64,000 bases of DNA. It comes from JBGLNJ01 sp041300525. GTDB lineage: Bacteria > Chloroflexota > Anaerolineae > Fen-1058. The notes under the pieces were generated by a model that saw nothing but the letters and a program-made list of their open reading frames with translations, did no database searches and had not been told where the DNA came from. The stretch spans positions 1,674,001-1,738,000 of the forward strand of contig JBGLNJ010000001.1 of NCBI GenBank assembly GCA_041300525.1, read 5' to 3'. Of this stretch, positions 9,388 to 17,449 are shown piece by piece; the stretch's first letter is position 1, and each line of letters opens with the position of its first letter. The position numbers and the translations under genes were made by a program.

Positions 9388-9433
9388 GGAGCGCCGGTCA
9401 TTCCGGCCGGCGCTCCTATTTGTTTCAAGTATA
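9388..9433 (-). promoter_or_regulatory. clpC extended -10 promoter and leader hairpin
   Basis: On the minus strand, TG-G-TATACT (TATACT at 9428-9433). Just downstream lies a perfect hairpin with arms GGAGCGCCGG and CCGGCGCTCC (9388-9397 and 9407-9416). Without a T run it is unlikely to be the rpsA terminator. It would form at the extreme 5' end of clpC mRNA. Confidence 0.4.
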
Positions 9434-9464
9434 CCACAAATTTTGGTTTGTAGCGGCAGGAAAA

Positions 9465-10736
9465 TTACGCGGGTTGCGCTTCTCCCTCACTTGGGGCTTC
9501 CGTCTCTGGAACCTCATCGCCCATGGCGTCTTGCAGACCTTGTCTCCAGTCGGCTTCGGCGTACTCGGCCTGATCCACCTTCTTGAGAGAAAGCCCCAGC
9601 CGTCGCCGCTCCGGGTCAATGCGGATGATCCGCAGCGTCAATACCTGCCCTTCCTTGACGGCCTCGCGGGGGTGGTTGATGCGGCCATCGGACAGTTCCG
9701 AAATGTGAATCAACCCCTCGATCTCGTCGTCGTCCTTGATCCGCGCGAACGCGCCGAACTTGGCCAACTTGGTGATGGTGCCTTCGACGAGCTGCCCCAC
9801 CTTGTAGCGAATCTCGATCCGGCCCCACGGGTCTTGTTCCAGGCGCTTGAGCGACAGCCCGATGCGCTTGCGGTCGTGGTCTACATTGAGGACTTCGACC
9901 TCGACCTCTTGGCCGACCTTGAGGATTTCACGCGGGTGCGTGACGCGCTTCCAGGACAGTTCCGACAAGTGTACCAGGCCGTCGGCCCCGCCCAAGTCCA
10001 CGAACGCGCCAAAATCGGCCAGGCTGATGACCTTGCCTGTGAGGTGCGTCCCCTCGTGAAGCTCGGACAGCAGTTTTTCCTTTTGAACTTTGCGCCAGTC
10101 GCGCATCGCCGCGCGCTCGGAAAGGATCAACCGGTTGCGGGCGCGGTCCATCTCGATGACTTTGAGCTGGAGTTTTTTGCCCACCAGCGGCTGCCAGCGC
10201 TCATCGGACTTGGCCTCGCCTTCGGCAGACTCTTCGGCCTTGCCGCCGCCATGCGTCACCAATTGAGAGGCGGGGACGAATCCGCGCACTTTGCCGACCT
10301 TGACGATCAGCCCGCCCTTGTTGAACCCGGCCACCTGGCCCTCGAACACGTCCTGGCTCTTGAACAGGTCTTCGGCCTCGCGCCAATCTTTTTCCGCTTG
10401 CGCGCGAGACAGCGAGAGCACAATGTTGCCGTTTTCGTTTTCGGGACTGATGACGAACGTCGTGATTTCGTCGCCGACCTTCAGCTCAGAAAACACATCG
10501 CCCGAGAGCCGCTCCAATTCGCGCCCGCCAATGACGCCTTCGGATTTGCTCCCAACGTCTACGATGATTTCTTGCGCCGTGATCTGCACGACGATGCCGG
10601 TCAGCACTTCCCCTCGCTTGATCTCCTTGACCTCGTAATGAGCGTCCAGGAGACCTTCCATGGGATGAACTTCCCCAGTGGGCATAACGCCGGCTGATGG
10701 CCTCCTTTCTTCTGTGTGGACTTGTTGTTGTTCCAT
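9465..10736 (-). CDS. rpsA: 30S ribosomal protein S1-type, four S1 domains
   Basis: 423 residues from ATG 10734-10736, preceded by GGGGGAG. Four S1 RNA-binding domains can be followed: near EVLTGIVVQITAQEIIVDVG, FEGQVAGFNKGGLIVKVG, LTGKVISLADFGAFVDLG and VEGTITKLAKFGAFARI. The last two carry the canonical GAFV/GAFA plus GLVHLSEL/GLIHISEL signatures. It binds mRNA for translation initiation. The four-domain form is the rule outside Proteobacteria. An acidic Glu-rich tail ends the protein. It lies upstream of clpC on the same strand. Confidence 0.9.
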   Translation of the reverse strand: MEQQQVHTEERRPSAGVMPTGEVHPMEGLLDAHYEVKEIKRGEVLTGIVVQITAQEIIVDVGSKSEGVIGGRELERLSGDVFSELKVGDEITTFVISPENENGNIVLSLSRAQAEKDWREAEDLFKSQDVFEGQVAGFNKGGLIVKVGKVRGFVPASQLVTHGGGKAEESAEGEAKSDERWQPLVGKKLQLKVIEMDRARNRLILSERAAMRDWRKVQKEKLLSELHEGTHLTGKVISLADFGAFVDLGGADGLVHLSELSWKRVTHPREILKVGQEVEVEVLNVDHDRKRIGLSLKRLEQDPWGRIEIRYKVGQLVEGTITKLAKFGAFARIKDDDEIEGLIHISELSDGRINHPREAVKEGQVLTLRIIRIDPERRRLGLSLKKVDQAEYAEADWRQGLQDAMGDEVPETEAPSEGEAQPA

Positions 10737-10766
10737 CGGACTCCCCCGTGAGTAAGTATGCTTGAT

Positions 10767-10795
10767 ATTATAAGCGGGTTTCCTCAAAACGCAAA
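10767..10795 (-). promoter_or_regulatory. Probable rpsA promoter
   Basis: Minus strand TATAAT (10767-10772) with a 17 bp spacer to a weak -35 TTTGCG (10790-10795), 31 bp before the rpsA start. Confidence 0.4.
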
Positions 10796-10869
10796 CACGC
10801 GAATGAGAGGGTCGAGCGAGCACGCCTGCCCGGCGCTTGCCCACCGACCGGCCGGCGATTGACGAACGA

Positions 10870-10878
10870 TGGTATAAT
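10870..10878 (+). promoter_or_regulatory. Extended -10 promoter for DUF1786 gene
   Basis: TGGTATAAT at 10870-10878 (TGn plus TATAAT), 44 bp upstream of the ATG at 10923. No convincing -35 was found. Confidence 0.35.
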
Positions 10879-10884
10879 CGCTGG

Positions 10885-10927
10885 CTGATAGCAGATGGCA
10901 GATAGCCGATGGAGCAAATGAGATGAG
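10885..10927. repeat. Degenerate short tandem repeat (GATAGC/GATGGC-like)
   Basis: Iterated words GATAGCAGATGG / CAGATAGCCGATGG and GAGCAAATGAGATGAG occupy the leader and start region of the DUF1786 gene. It belongs to the dispersed repeat family described under findings. Confidence 0.5.
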
Positions 10928-11811
10928 AATTTTAGCAGTGGACGTGGGGACGGGAACGCAGGACATTCTTCTCTTCGATAGCGAACGGGAAATCGAAAAT
11001 TGCTTCAAGCTGGTGATGCCTTCGCCGACGGCGCTGGTCGCCAACCGGATACGCGCGGCGACGGCGAATCGGCAGAGCGTGGCGCTCTCCGGCGTGATGA
11101 TGGGCGGCGGCCCGTGCGCGTGGGCGGCTGAGGCTCACACTAAAGCGCAGTTGCCGCTCTACGCCACGCCCGACGCAGCCCGCACTTTTAACGACGAGCT
11201 TGACGCGGTCGAGAAACAAATGGGGATCAAGCTCGTCGGCGAAGACGAGGCAGCCGCGCTGGCAAAGCGTGCGGACGTGACCGCGATCAGGATGCGCGAC
11301 GTTGACCTGGATGCAATCCGAACCGCATTTGCCGCGTTCGGCGTGTCACTCGAACCCGATGCGCTGGCGCTGGCGGTGTTCGATCACGGCAACGCGCCGC
11401 CCGGCTACAGCGACCGCCAATTCCGCTTCGACTATATCAAGTCTCAAATCTCCAATCCCCAGTCTCCTTCTCTATCTCTATCTCCATCTCCATCTCCATC
11501 TGTCCACCAACTGGCGCGCTTTGCGTTTCGGCGCGAGGACATTCCCGCTCGCATGACGCGCTTTGAGGCGGTCGCGCGGAGCGCCAACTTTGACGGGCCG
11601 ATGTTGTTGATGGATACTGCGCCCGCTGCGGTGCTCGGCGCGTTGGAAGACCCGCATGTCCACAGCCGTGAACGGTTGCTCGTCGCCAACGTGGGCAACT
11701 TTCACACACTCGCATTCCGGCTGGGGCCGGCCGGCATCGAAGGTGTGTTCGAGCATCACACCGGAGAGTTGACGCGCGAGGAGCTGGAGGCGTATCTGCG
11801 GAAACTCGCTG
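10923..11811 (+). CDS. DUF1786-family protein, 3' end lost at a junction
   Basis: Starts MRILAVDVGTGTQDILLFD, an actin-like ATPase-type phosphate loop, and continues with phrases typical of DUF1786 proteins (GGGPCAWA, AVFDHGNAP, LLVANVGNFHTLAF, GVFEHHTGELT). After about residue 296 (LRKLAE) family-like sequence ends abruptly. The frame stays open to 12461 only because it runs antisense through metG. About 40 residues are missing. A tandem-repeat insertion (11440-11503) interrupts the middle of the protein in frame. Function unknown. Confidence 0.65.
11440..11503. repeat. Tandem repeat (TCTCAAA then TCTATC/TCCATC) inside DUF1786 frame
   Basis: Units TCTCAAATCTCCAATC change into (TCTATC)n and (TCCATC)n. 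The tract encodes a Ser/Pro-Leu run (SLSLSPSPSPS) between two conserved blocks and keeps the frame open. Confidence 0.7.
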
Positions 11812-12476
11812 AGATAGTTGAGTGTAAAGTTCATCACGTTGGGCCGCCAAAAGCCCTTGTTGCCCAACCAATCTACCAGCCGCGCGGTAAACGGGGGCAG
11901 GTCGAGGAAAAAGTGCTCCACTTCGCGCACGACGGGCGCGGAGCCGTCAATCTTGCTCTTGGGATTGATAAGCGCCGTCGCGTCGAGCAGGTTGCCGCAG
12001 TTGTCGCACTGGTCGCCGCGCGCGCTCTCATAGCCGCAGAGGGGGCACTGGCCCTCCACGTAGCGGTCCGGCAGGAAACGCTTAGCCGCTTCGGAATAGA
12101 GCTGCTTTTGCTTGGCCTGGAACAGGTACTCGTTCTCATGCAGCTTGAGGAACATGTCCTGCGACACGCGGTGATGGTTCTCTGTGTCCGTGTGCGTAAA
12201 GAGATCAAAACTGATGCCGAGTTGCTGCCACATGTCCAAAAAGCCTGCGTGGTTCCGCTCAAACACCTCGCGCGGGGTGATGCCTTCCTGGTCGGCCTGC
12301 ACGGTGATCGGCGTGCCGTGGCTATCCGCCCCGCTCACCATCAGTACGTCATTGCCTTTCAGGCGTTGATAGCGCGCAAAAATATCCGCCGGAAGATAAG
12401 CCCCGGCGACATGGCCCAAATGCAGCGGGCCATTAGCATAAGGCCACGCGACAGCGACTAGGATTTTCTCAGACAT
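11811..12476 (-). CDS. metG: Methionyl-tRNA synthetase, N-terminal part only
   Basis: ATG 12474-12476 is preceded by AAGGAG. The first 222 residues are clear MetG: PLHLGHVAGAYLPADIFARY (HIGH-type signature HLGH), SGADSHGTPI, the zinc knuckle CPLC and CDNC, and GFWRPNVMNFTLNYL. The KMSKS loop, anticodon domain and remaining 300 or more residues are absent. After NYLSE the frame runs antisense through the DUF1786 gene. A complete MetG is essential, so a second copy or an assembly mis-join is expected. Confidence 0.85.
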
Positions 12477-12531
12477 GGTGTTTTCTCCTTCGTGATGACA
12501 CGGGTGATTCTACCATATTGCCACCGGAAAC

Positions 12532-12557
12532 AAAAACCGCCCGCGCGAGGCGGGCGG
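12532..12557 (-). terminator. Terminator downstream of rpoD
   Basis: Arms CCGCCCG (12537-12543) and CGGGCGG (12551-12557), with five T on the minus strand (12532-12536). It lies 110 bp after the rpoD stop. Confidence 0.7.
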
Positions 12558-12668
12558 TGTGGTATCGTAAGCCGCCATAGGGATGGCGGCACGACCGCTA
12601 CCGGGAAACCTCGCATCCCGGCAGCCACGTCATGCGGTGCATCATCATTCGAAACGTCCTTTGATTGC

Positions 12669-13850
12669 TCATGAGAGATAATCCCTCAATTGGCGACTGC
12701 GGCGGGGATGCCGCAAGCGGCGCAAGGCTTTGCCCTCGATTTGCCGGATGCGTTCGCGCGTCAGGCCGAACTTTTGGCCGACTTGTTCCAAGGTGTAACT
12801 CTGCCCGTTGATGAAGCCAAAGCGCATTCGCAAAATGCGCGCTTCGCGCGGAGGCAATGTGCTGAGCACCTGTTCAAGTTTTTCATGCAGCAAGTCTTGA
12901 TACACCGACTGTGTCGGCGTGGGCGTCGTTTCGTCTTCGATGAACAAGCCCAACTCGCTATCGTCTTCGTCGCCGATCGGGCTTTCCAGGCTGAGCGGCT
13001 GCCACGATACTTTGAGCATCCACTGAATCTTGCGCGGCTCGACTCCCATCTCTTCGGCGATCTCTTCCGGAGTCGCCTGGCGGCCATACGATTGCTCCAG
13101 CTCGCGGGCCGCCTTGTACAACCGGCGGATGCGGTCGCTCATGTGAACCGGCACCCGAATCGTGCGCCCCTGGTCGGCAATCGCGCGCGTGATCGTCTGG
13201 CGAATCCACCACGTAGCATACGTCGAAAAGCGAAAGCCACGGCTGTAATCGAACTTCTCCACGGCTTTCATCAAGCCCAGGTTGCCCTCCTGGATCAGAT
13301 CCAGGAACGGCACGCCCCGGCCAATATACTTTTTCGCGATGGACACGACCAGCCGGGTGTTGGCCTTGATGAGATGCTCGCGCGCCAGGCGGCCTTCTTC
13401 GATGCTTTTCTCCAACCGCTGGCGAGTGTTCTCGTTGTGGCCGTTCTTGGAGAGCTTGATTCGGGCTACTTTGCCTTTTTCAAACTGTTGAGCCAGTCGC
13501 ACTTCTTGTTCCGTCGTCAGCAGCGGCACGCGAGCCATTTCTTTGAGATACAGGCCCACCGTATCGTCGCTCGCGATGCCAGCCAAGTCAATCACTTCTT
13601 CGTCGTCCCGGTCGTCATCCTCTGGCGGGTCCTCATCCTTCAAGCTCAGGCCATCTCCCCCATTCGTTCCCCCTTCCAGAATCTCAATCCCGGCCTCTTG
13701 AAGCAAGACGAACAGATCTTCGAATTGCTCCATCGAGTCTTCGACTTCCGGGAGGGTCTCCAAGATTTCGTCGGTGGCAAGATAGCCCTGGATTTCGGCC
13801 TTTTCCAGCAGTTCCGTTACCAGTTCTTCTCTTTCTGTATCGGTGGACAT
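12669..13850 (-). CDS. rpoD: RNA polymerase primary sigma factor (sigma-70/RpoD family)
   Basis: 393 residues from ATG 13848-13850, with AGGAGGT nine bases upstream. The longer frame would begin inside that site. After an acidic N-terminus come region 1.2 (DTVGLYLKEMARVPLL), region 2 (IAKKYIGRGVPFLDLIQEGNLGLM and FSTYATWWIRQ), region 3 (VPVHMSDRIRRL) and region 4 (TLEQVGQKFGLTRERIRQIE). It directs housekeeping transcription, consistent with the TTGACA/TATAAT boxes in this window. Transcribed with yceD from the promoter at 14397-14425. Confidence 0.93.
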   Translation of the reverse strand: MSTDTEREELVTELLEKAEIQGYLATDEILETLPEVEDSMEQFEDLFVLLQEAGIEILEGGTNGGDGLSLKDEDPPEDDDRDDEEVIDLAGIASDDTVGLYLKEMARVPLLTTEQEVRLAQQFEKGKVARIKLSKNGHNENTRQRLEKSIEEGRLAREHLIKANTRLVVSIAKKYIGRGVPFLDLIQEGNLGLMKAVEKFDYSRGFRFSTYATWWIRQTITRAIADQGRTIRVPVHMSDRIRRLYKAARELEQSYGRQATPEEIAEEMGVEPRKIQWMLKVSWQPLSLESPIGDEDDSELGLFIEDETTPTPTQSVYQDLLHEKLEQVLSTLPPREARILRMRFGFINGQSYTLEQVGQKFGLTRERIRQIEGKALRRLRHPRRSRQLRDYLS

Positions 13851-13867
13851 GAACGGCTGACCTCCTA

Positions 13868-14353
13868 TCACAGCAACGCTTCGAGCGCTGCCAGGCGAGG
13901 GTCATCAGTACTTGCGGAGCAGTGGCAAGTCCCTTCGTTCAGATTTTGGCCACATTGGCTGCACAGGCCGCGACAATCCGGGCGGCACAAGGTCTGGATG
14001 GGGATTGCCAGCGGCACTTGTTCGTGCAGTATCGGTTCCAGGTTCAAAAGCCCGTCCTCCCCAATGTGGTATGTTTTGTCGTCGGGGTTGGCAGGGAAAA
14101 AAGTGAGAAGCTCTTCAAAACGGATGTGCAGTGGCAGGCTGAATGGTTCCAGGCACCGGACGCACTCCGCCGCTATCTCGGTCTCGAGATTGCCTCGTGC
14201 CATAATGCGGCGGCCCGTCTGTATGAGCCTGACCTTACCATGCACAAAACCAACCGTCAGGTCACCTTTCAGAGAGCACTGTCTTTCCTCGACTGCAAAA
14301 TCCATCTGAGCGCCGATAGGCGCTTTCAGGAGTGCGTTAGCATTGTAGCGCAT
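13868..14353 (-). CDS. yceD: YceD/DUF177-family protein
   Basis: 161 residues from the ATG at 14351-14353 (MRYNANALLKAPIGA, the usual DUF177 beginning). A longer frame to 14425 runs into the promoter. It has the four-cysteine pattern of the family (AAECVRCLEP, then CRPDCRGLCSQCGQN). YceD proteins usually precede rpmF (L32) and are linked to 23S rRNA handling. Here rpmF is absent and rpoD follows 17 bp downstream. Confidence 0.85.
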   Translation of the reverse strand: MRYNANALLKAPIGAQMDFAVEERQCSLKGDLTVGFVHGKVRLIQTGRRIMARGNLETEIAAECVRCLEPFSLPLHIRFEELLTFFPANPDDKTYHIGEDGLLNLEPILHEQVPLAIPIQTLCRPDCRGLCSQCGQNLNEGTCHCSASTDDPRLAALEALL

Positions 14354-14396
14354 GGTTGGCGCCTCATGACCGGGGGCAGGCCATATTACGTCAAAC

Positions 14397-14425
14397 ATTA
14401 TAGCATGAGATTTATTGAACGTCAA
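14397..14425 (-). promoter_or_regulatory. Strong sigma-70 promoter for yceD-rpoD
   Basis: Minus strand -35 TTGACG (14420-14425), 17 bp spacer, -10 TATAAT (14397-14402). Start of transcription is expected near 14390. Confidence 0.8.
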
Positions 14426-14494
14426 GCATTTTCTTTAACCTTTACGTAAGAACATGTTTTACGTCAAAAGTATCGTGCTTTATGTCTGTTTGGC

Positions 14495-14523
14495 TTGACG
14501 ATGCCACTTGACCATGTTATAGT
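14495..14523 (+). promoter_or_regulatory. Promoter for rdgB
   Basis: TTGACG at 14495-14500, 17 bp spacer, TATAGT at 14518-14523. It lies directly upstream of the ribosome-binding site of rdgB and is divergent from the yceD promoter about 70 bp away. Confidence 0.65.
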
Positions 14524-14542
14524 CGCCTTGAAGGAGGGGACT

Positions 14543-15133
14543 GTGCGTCTGTTGATTGCAACGAACAACGTTGGCAAAGTGCGCGAGTATGCGGAACTCT
14601 TGGCCGGGTCAGGCTTTGAATTATGCCGGTTGGCCGATGTGGGATTGGATAGCGAGGTAGAAGAAACCGGTGAGACGTTCACTGAAAACGCTTGCCTGAA
14701 GGCGCGCGTCTATGGTCAAGCCAGCGGTCTGTTGACGTTGGCCGATGATTCAGGACTTGAGGTGGACGCGCTGAACGGCGCGCCAGGCGTCTATTCGGCG
14801 CGCTACGCCGGGCCGGGCGCCAATGACGCCGACCGGATCCGCAAGCTGCTTGCCGCGATCGAAGGTGTGCCCTGGGAAAAACGAAAGGCAGATTTTCGTT
14901 GCGTCATTGCGTTGGCCTGGCCTAACGGTTGCCTGGAAACATTCGAGGGACGCTGTGATGGAGTGATTGCCTTTGAGCCAAAGGGGACGAATGGCTTTGG
15001 CTTCGACCCGGTCTTTTACATGCCGGAGCACGGCTGCACGATGGCCGAGCTGCCGATGGCATTCAAGAACCACATCAGTCACCGGGGGCGCGCAGCGGCG
15101 TTGGTGCGAGAAAGGCTGAAGGCGGAAGGATGA
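14543..15133 (+). CDS. rdgB: XTP/dITP diphosphatase (non-canonical purine NTP pyrophosphatase)
   Basis: 196 residues from GTG 14543, chosen because AAGGAGGGG (14531-14539) fits it and the family begins with IATNNVGKVREY. An in-frame ATG at 14495 lies in the promoter. Signature blocks are ETGETFTENACLKA, LADDSGLEVDALNGAPGVYSARYAG, GTNGFGFDPVF and a final SHRGRA. It hydrolyses ITP, dITP and XTP to monophosphates, keeping these bases out of nucleic acids. Converges on the alpha/beta hydrolase gene with one base between them. Confidence 0.93.
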   Translation: MRLLIATNNVGKVREYAELLAGSGFELCRLADVGLDSEVEETGETFTENACLKARVYGQASGLLTLADDSGLEVDALNGAPGVYSARYAGPGANDADRIRKLLAAIEGVPWEKRKADFRCVIALAWPNGCLETFEGRCDGVIAFEPKGTNGFGFDPVFYMPEHGCTMAELPMAFKNHISHRGRAAALVRERLKAEG

Positions 15134-15134
15134 T

Positions 15135-15899
15135 TTACGCAATTGCTGCGAGGAACTGCTCCACATGGCGCGCGACGAGTTCCGGTTGCTCGAGCATGAC
15201 CATGTGCCCCGCCCCTTCGATGATTGCCAGCCGCGCCTCGCGAATTTTTTCCGCCAGGAACGCCGCGTATTTGGGTGGCGTCATCTGATCAACCGTCCCG
15301 CCGAGGACGAGCGCCGGCGCGGTGATTTGCCCCACGCGATCCATCACGTCAAAGGCGTTGCACGCAGCGTAATCGTTTGCCGTGATCTGCGGATTGACCT
15401 GCGCCATTTGGACACGGCCCAGTTGCACCATTTGCTCCGGCGCGTTTGGCCCCCAGGCGTAGCGGGTTACCAGGTCGAGTGTGGCGTCAGTGTCTGTCAA
15501 GATGCCGTCAAGGATGGCCTGGAACACGCGCAGCCGCGCGCCGGTCGCCACGAGAATCAGCCCGGCCGTGCGCGATGGATAGCTCAACGCGAACTGCTGC
15601 GCAATCGCGCCGCCCATCGAATGTCCAGCGATGACGGCGCGCTGCACGTCTAGTGCGTCCAGAAAGCTTTGCAGCACTGTCACATAGTCCGCTACGGAAG
15701 CGCGTCCTTGCCCACCGGATTTGCCGTGCCCCGGCAGGTCGAGCGCGTAAACCGTTGCGTCGTCCATGCGCCGTAACGACGCGGGCCACACCAGGTGGTT
15801 TTCACCCGCGCCGTGAACCAGCACCATCGCCAGCCGGGCGTCGGGCGACCGGCTCTCGGCGTAAAACAATCGCTCGCTATTGACCCCAATGTAGGGCAT
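15135..15899 (-). CDS. Alpha/beta-fold hydrolase
   Basis: 254 residues from ATG 15897-15899, preceded by GGGAGA. Nucleophile elbow GHSMGG, acid in GGTVDQMTPP, and histidine in GAGHMVMLEQP give a complete Ser-Asp-His triad. The oxyanion region is VLVHGAGENHLVW. It is close to 3-oxoadipate enol-lactonase / menaquinone MenH-like hydrolases, but the substrate cannot be told. A lid-like insertion lies around TYAWGPNAPEQM. Confidence 0.8.
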   Translation of the reverse strand: MPYIGVNSERLFYAESRSPDARLAMVLVHGAGENHLVWPASLRRMDDATVYALDLPGHGKSGGQGRASVADYVTVLQSFLDALDVQRAVIAGHSMGGAIAQQFALSYPSRTAGLILVATGARLRVFQAILDGILTDTDATLDLVTRYAWGPNAPEQMVQLGRVQMAQVNPQITANDYAACNAFDVMDRVGQITAPALVLGGTVDQMTPPKYAAFLAEKIREARLAIIEGAGHMVMLEQPELVARHVEQFLAAIA

Positions 15900-15930
15900 C
15901 GTGTTTTCTCCCTTGAGCAATCAACAACCA

Positions 15931-15975
15931 GACGAATGACGAAAGACGAACAGGCAATTCGACATTCGTCATTCC
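15931..15975. repeat. Degenerate short tandem repeat (GACGAA/TTCGTC type)
   Basis: Iterated GACGAATGACGAAAGACGAA, then ATTCGACATTCGTCATTC, between the hydrolase and trxB. It overlaps the last codons of trxB. Confidence 0.6.
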
Positions 15976-16883
15976 AACGATGCGAGATACTTTTCCGTCT
16001 CCATCGCCGCCATGCAGCCGTACCCGGCGGAGACAATGGCCTGCCGGAACCAGCGGTCGTGCGCTTCGCCAGCGGCAAATACGCCCGGAATGTTGGTATG
16101 GAGTTTGCCATCCACGCTCAAGTAGCCCTCTTGGTCCATTTCCAACTGGCCCTTGAAAATCGCCGTGTTCGGGACGTGACCGATGTAGACAAACAAGCCG
16201 TCCACCGGCTTGACGGTTTCTTTGCCCGTCTGCACATCCTTCAGCCGCACGGCCTTGACGGCCTTGTCGCCCTGCACCTCGGTGATGAGGGTGTTCCAGA
16301 TGAATGACATCTTTTCGTTTTTGCGTGCGCGTTCCTGGAGAGCCGGCCCGGCGCGCAGGCTATCGCGGCGATGGACGACCTGTACCTGGGAGGCAAACTT
16401 GGTCAGGAACAGTCCTTCTTGCAAGGCGCTGTCGCCTCCGCCGACGATCATCAACTCTTTGCCCCGGAAAAAGAATCCGTCGCACGTGGCGCAGTACGAC
16501 ACGCCGCGCCCGATCAGATCCTTTTCGCCCGGCACACCCATCTTGCGTGGGCTGGCGCCGGTGGCGACGATGAGTGATTGGGCTTCGTATGTGGCATTGT
16601 TGCCCACCAGCCGGAACGGTTGCCGCGCAAGGTCTACCGATGTGATCGAATCGAATTCGATCCGCGCGCCGAATCGCTCGGCCTGTTTTTGCATCAACTC
16701 GGTGAGTTGTGGGCCAGTCAAGCCTTCCGGGAAGCCGGGAAAGTTTTCTACTTCGGTCGTGGTTGCGATCTGCCCGCCCAGGTCTTGGCCGGTGATGACG
16801 AGTGGGTTGAGATTGGCGCGAGCCGCGTACAGCGCCGCCGTCAGTCCCGCCGGGCCTGAGCCGATGACAATCACGTTTTCCAT
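15969..16883 (-). CDS. trxB: Thioredoxin reductase (NADPH)
   Basis: 304 residues. FAD-binding GSGPAGLTAALYAAR at the N-terminus, redox-active CATC in SYCATCDGF, NADPH-binding GGGDSALQEG and the basic HRRDSLRA that prefers NADPH, and a final FAAGEAHDRWFRQAI. The last normally reads AAGD; Glu replaces Asp here. It reduces thioredoxin in the cytoplasm. No thioredoxin gene is adjacent. Confidence 0.93.
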   Translation of the reverse strand: MENVIVIGSGPAGLTAALYAARANLNPLVITGQDLGGQIATTTEVENFPGFPEGLTGPQLTELMQKQAERFGARIEFDSITSVDLARQPFRLVGNNATYEAQSLIVATGASPRKMGVPGEKDLIGRGVSYCATCDGFFFRGKELMIVGGGDSALQEGLFLTKFASQVQVVHRRDSLRAGPALQERARKNEKMSFIWNTLITEVQGDKAVKAVRLKDVQTGKETVKPVDGLFVYIGHVPNTAIFKGQLEMDQEGYLSVDGKLHTNIPGVFAAGEAHDRWFRQAIVSAGYGCMAAMETEKYLASLE

Positions 16884-16991
16884 CTTTACGCTCCTACGTG
16901 GGTTGTAAGGCTTTCTTTGGGTGCAGGAACACTGAGAAAGGATCCGTCAACGCCTGGCACATTCAATTGTACTCGATTTGGCGCCAGGAGC

Positions 16992-17030
16992 AAAAAAGAC
17001 CTCCGAGGTTTTCGAAACCTCGGAGGTCTT
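16992..17030 (-). terminator. Terminator of the cold-shock gene
   Basis: Perfect 16-bp arms (16996-17011 and 17015-17030, core CCTCCGAGG/CCTCGGAGG) around a 3-base loop. A six-T run follows on the minus strand. The core is the same as in the clpC terminator at 6684-6715. Confidence 0.9.
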
Positions 17031-17042
17031 GGGTACGTCACG

Positions 17043-17258
17043 CTACGCTACAAGCGCTCTGACGTTGGCGGCCTGCAGGCCCTTGGGGCCTTGCTCGATG
17101 GAAAATTCCACCTGCTGGCCTTCCTCCAGGTTGCGATAACCTTCGCCCTGGATGGCGGAGAAGTGGACGAACACGTCCGGGCCGTCGGGCTGCGAGATGA
17201 ACCCATAGCCCTTTTTGCGGCTGAACCACTTTACTGTGCCGGTCACAAGATCGCTCAT
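17043..17258 (-). CDS. Cold-shock protein (CspA family)
   Basis: 71 residues forming one OB-fold cold-shock domain: TGTVKWFSRKKGYGFI (RNP1 KGYGFI) and DVFVHFSAI (RNP2), then EGQQVEF and GPKGLQAANV. It acts as an RNA chaperone or single-stranded nucleic acid binder. AGGAG lies upstream. A promoter at 17421-17449 implies a leader of about 155 nt, as is usual for cold-shock genes. Monocistronic, with its own terminator. Confidence 0.93.
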   Translation of the reverse strand: MSDLVTGTVKWFSRKKGYGFISQPDGPDVFVHFSAIQGEGYRNLEEGQQVEFSIEQGPKGLQAANVRALVA

Positions 17259-17420
17259 TTTTTTTCTGGACTCCTTTTATATCCCTACGGATTTTTCTGT
17301 AGGGCAGAGCGTCCGCCTCGGCCCGCGCCGCCAACAAGTGGCTCGAACTTGTAGCGTAAGCCCAAGCGCACTGTGCGTCTTGATGCCGGTTCAGGACTTC
17401 TGCTACACCTACGGGGCGAC

Positions 17421-17449
17421 ATGTTACCACTGAACCAGAGTCCTGTCAA
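17421..17449 (-). promoter_or_regulatory. Promoter of the cold-shock gene
   Basis: Minus strand TTGACA (17444-17449), 17 bp, TAACAT (17421-17426). The -35 overlaps the stop codon of tldE. Confidence 0.65.

Noticed and set aside
11811..12461. Continuation of the DUF1786 frame as a 512-residue protein
   Set aside because: The part after 11811 is exactly antisense to metG, whose motifs are clear. It is not a fusion domain.
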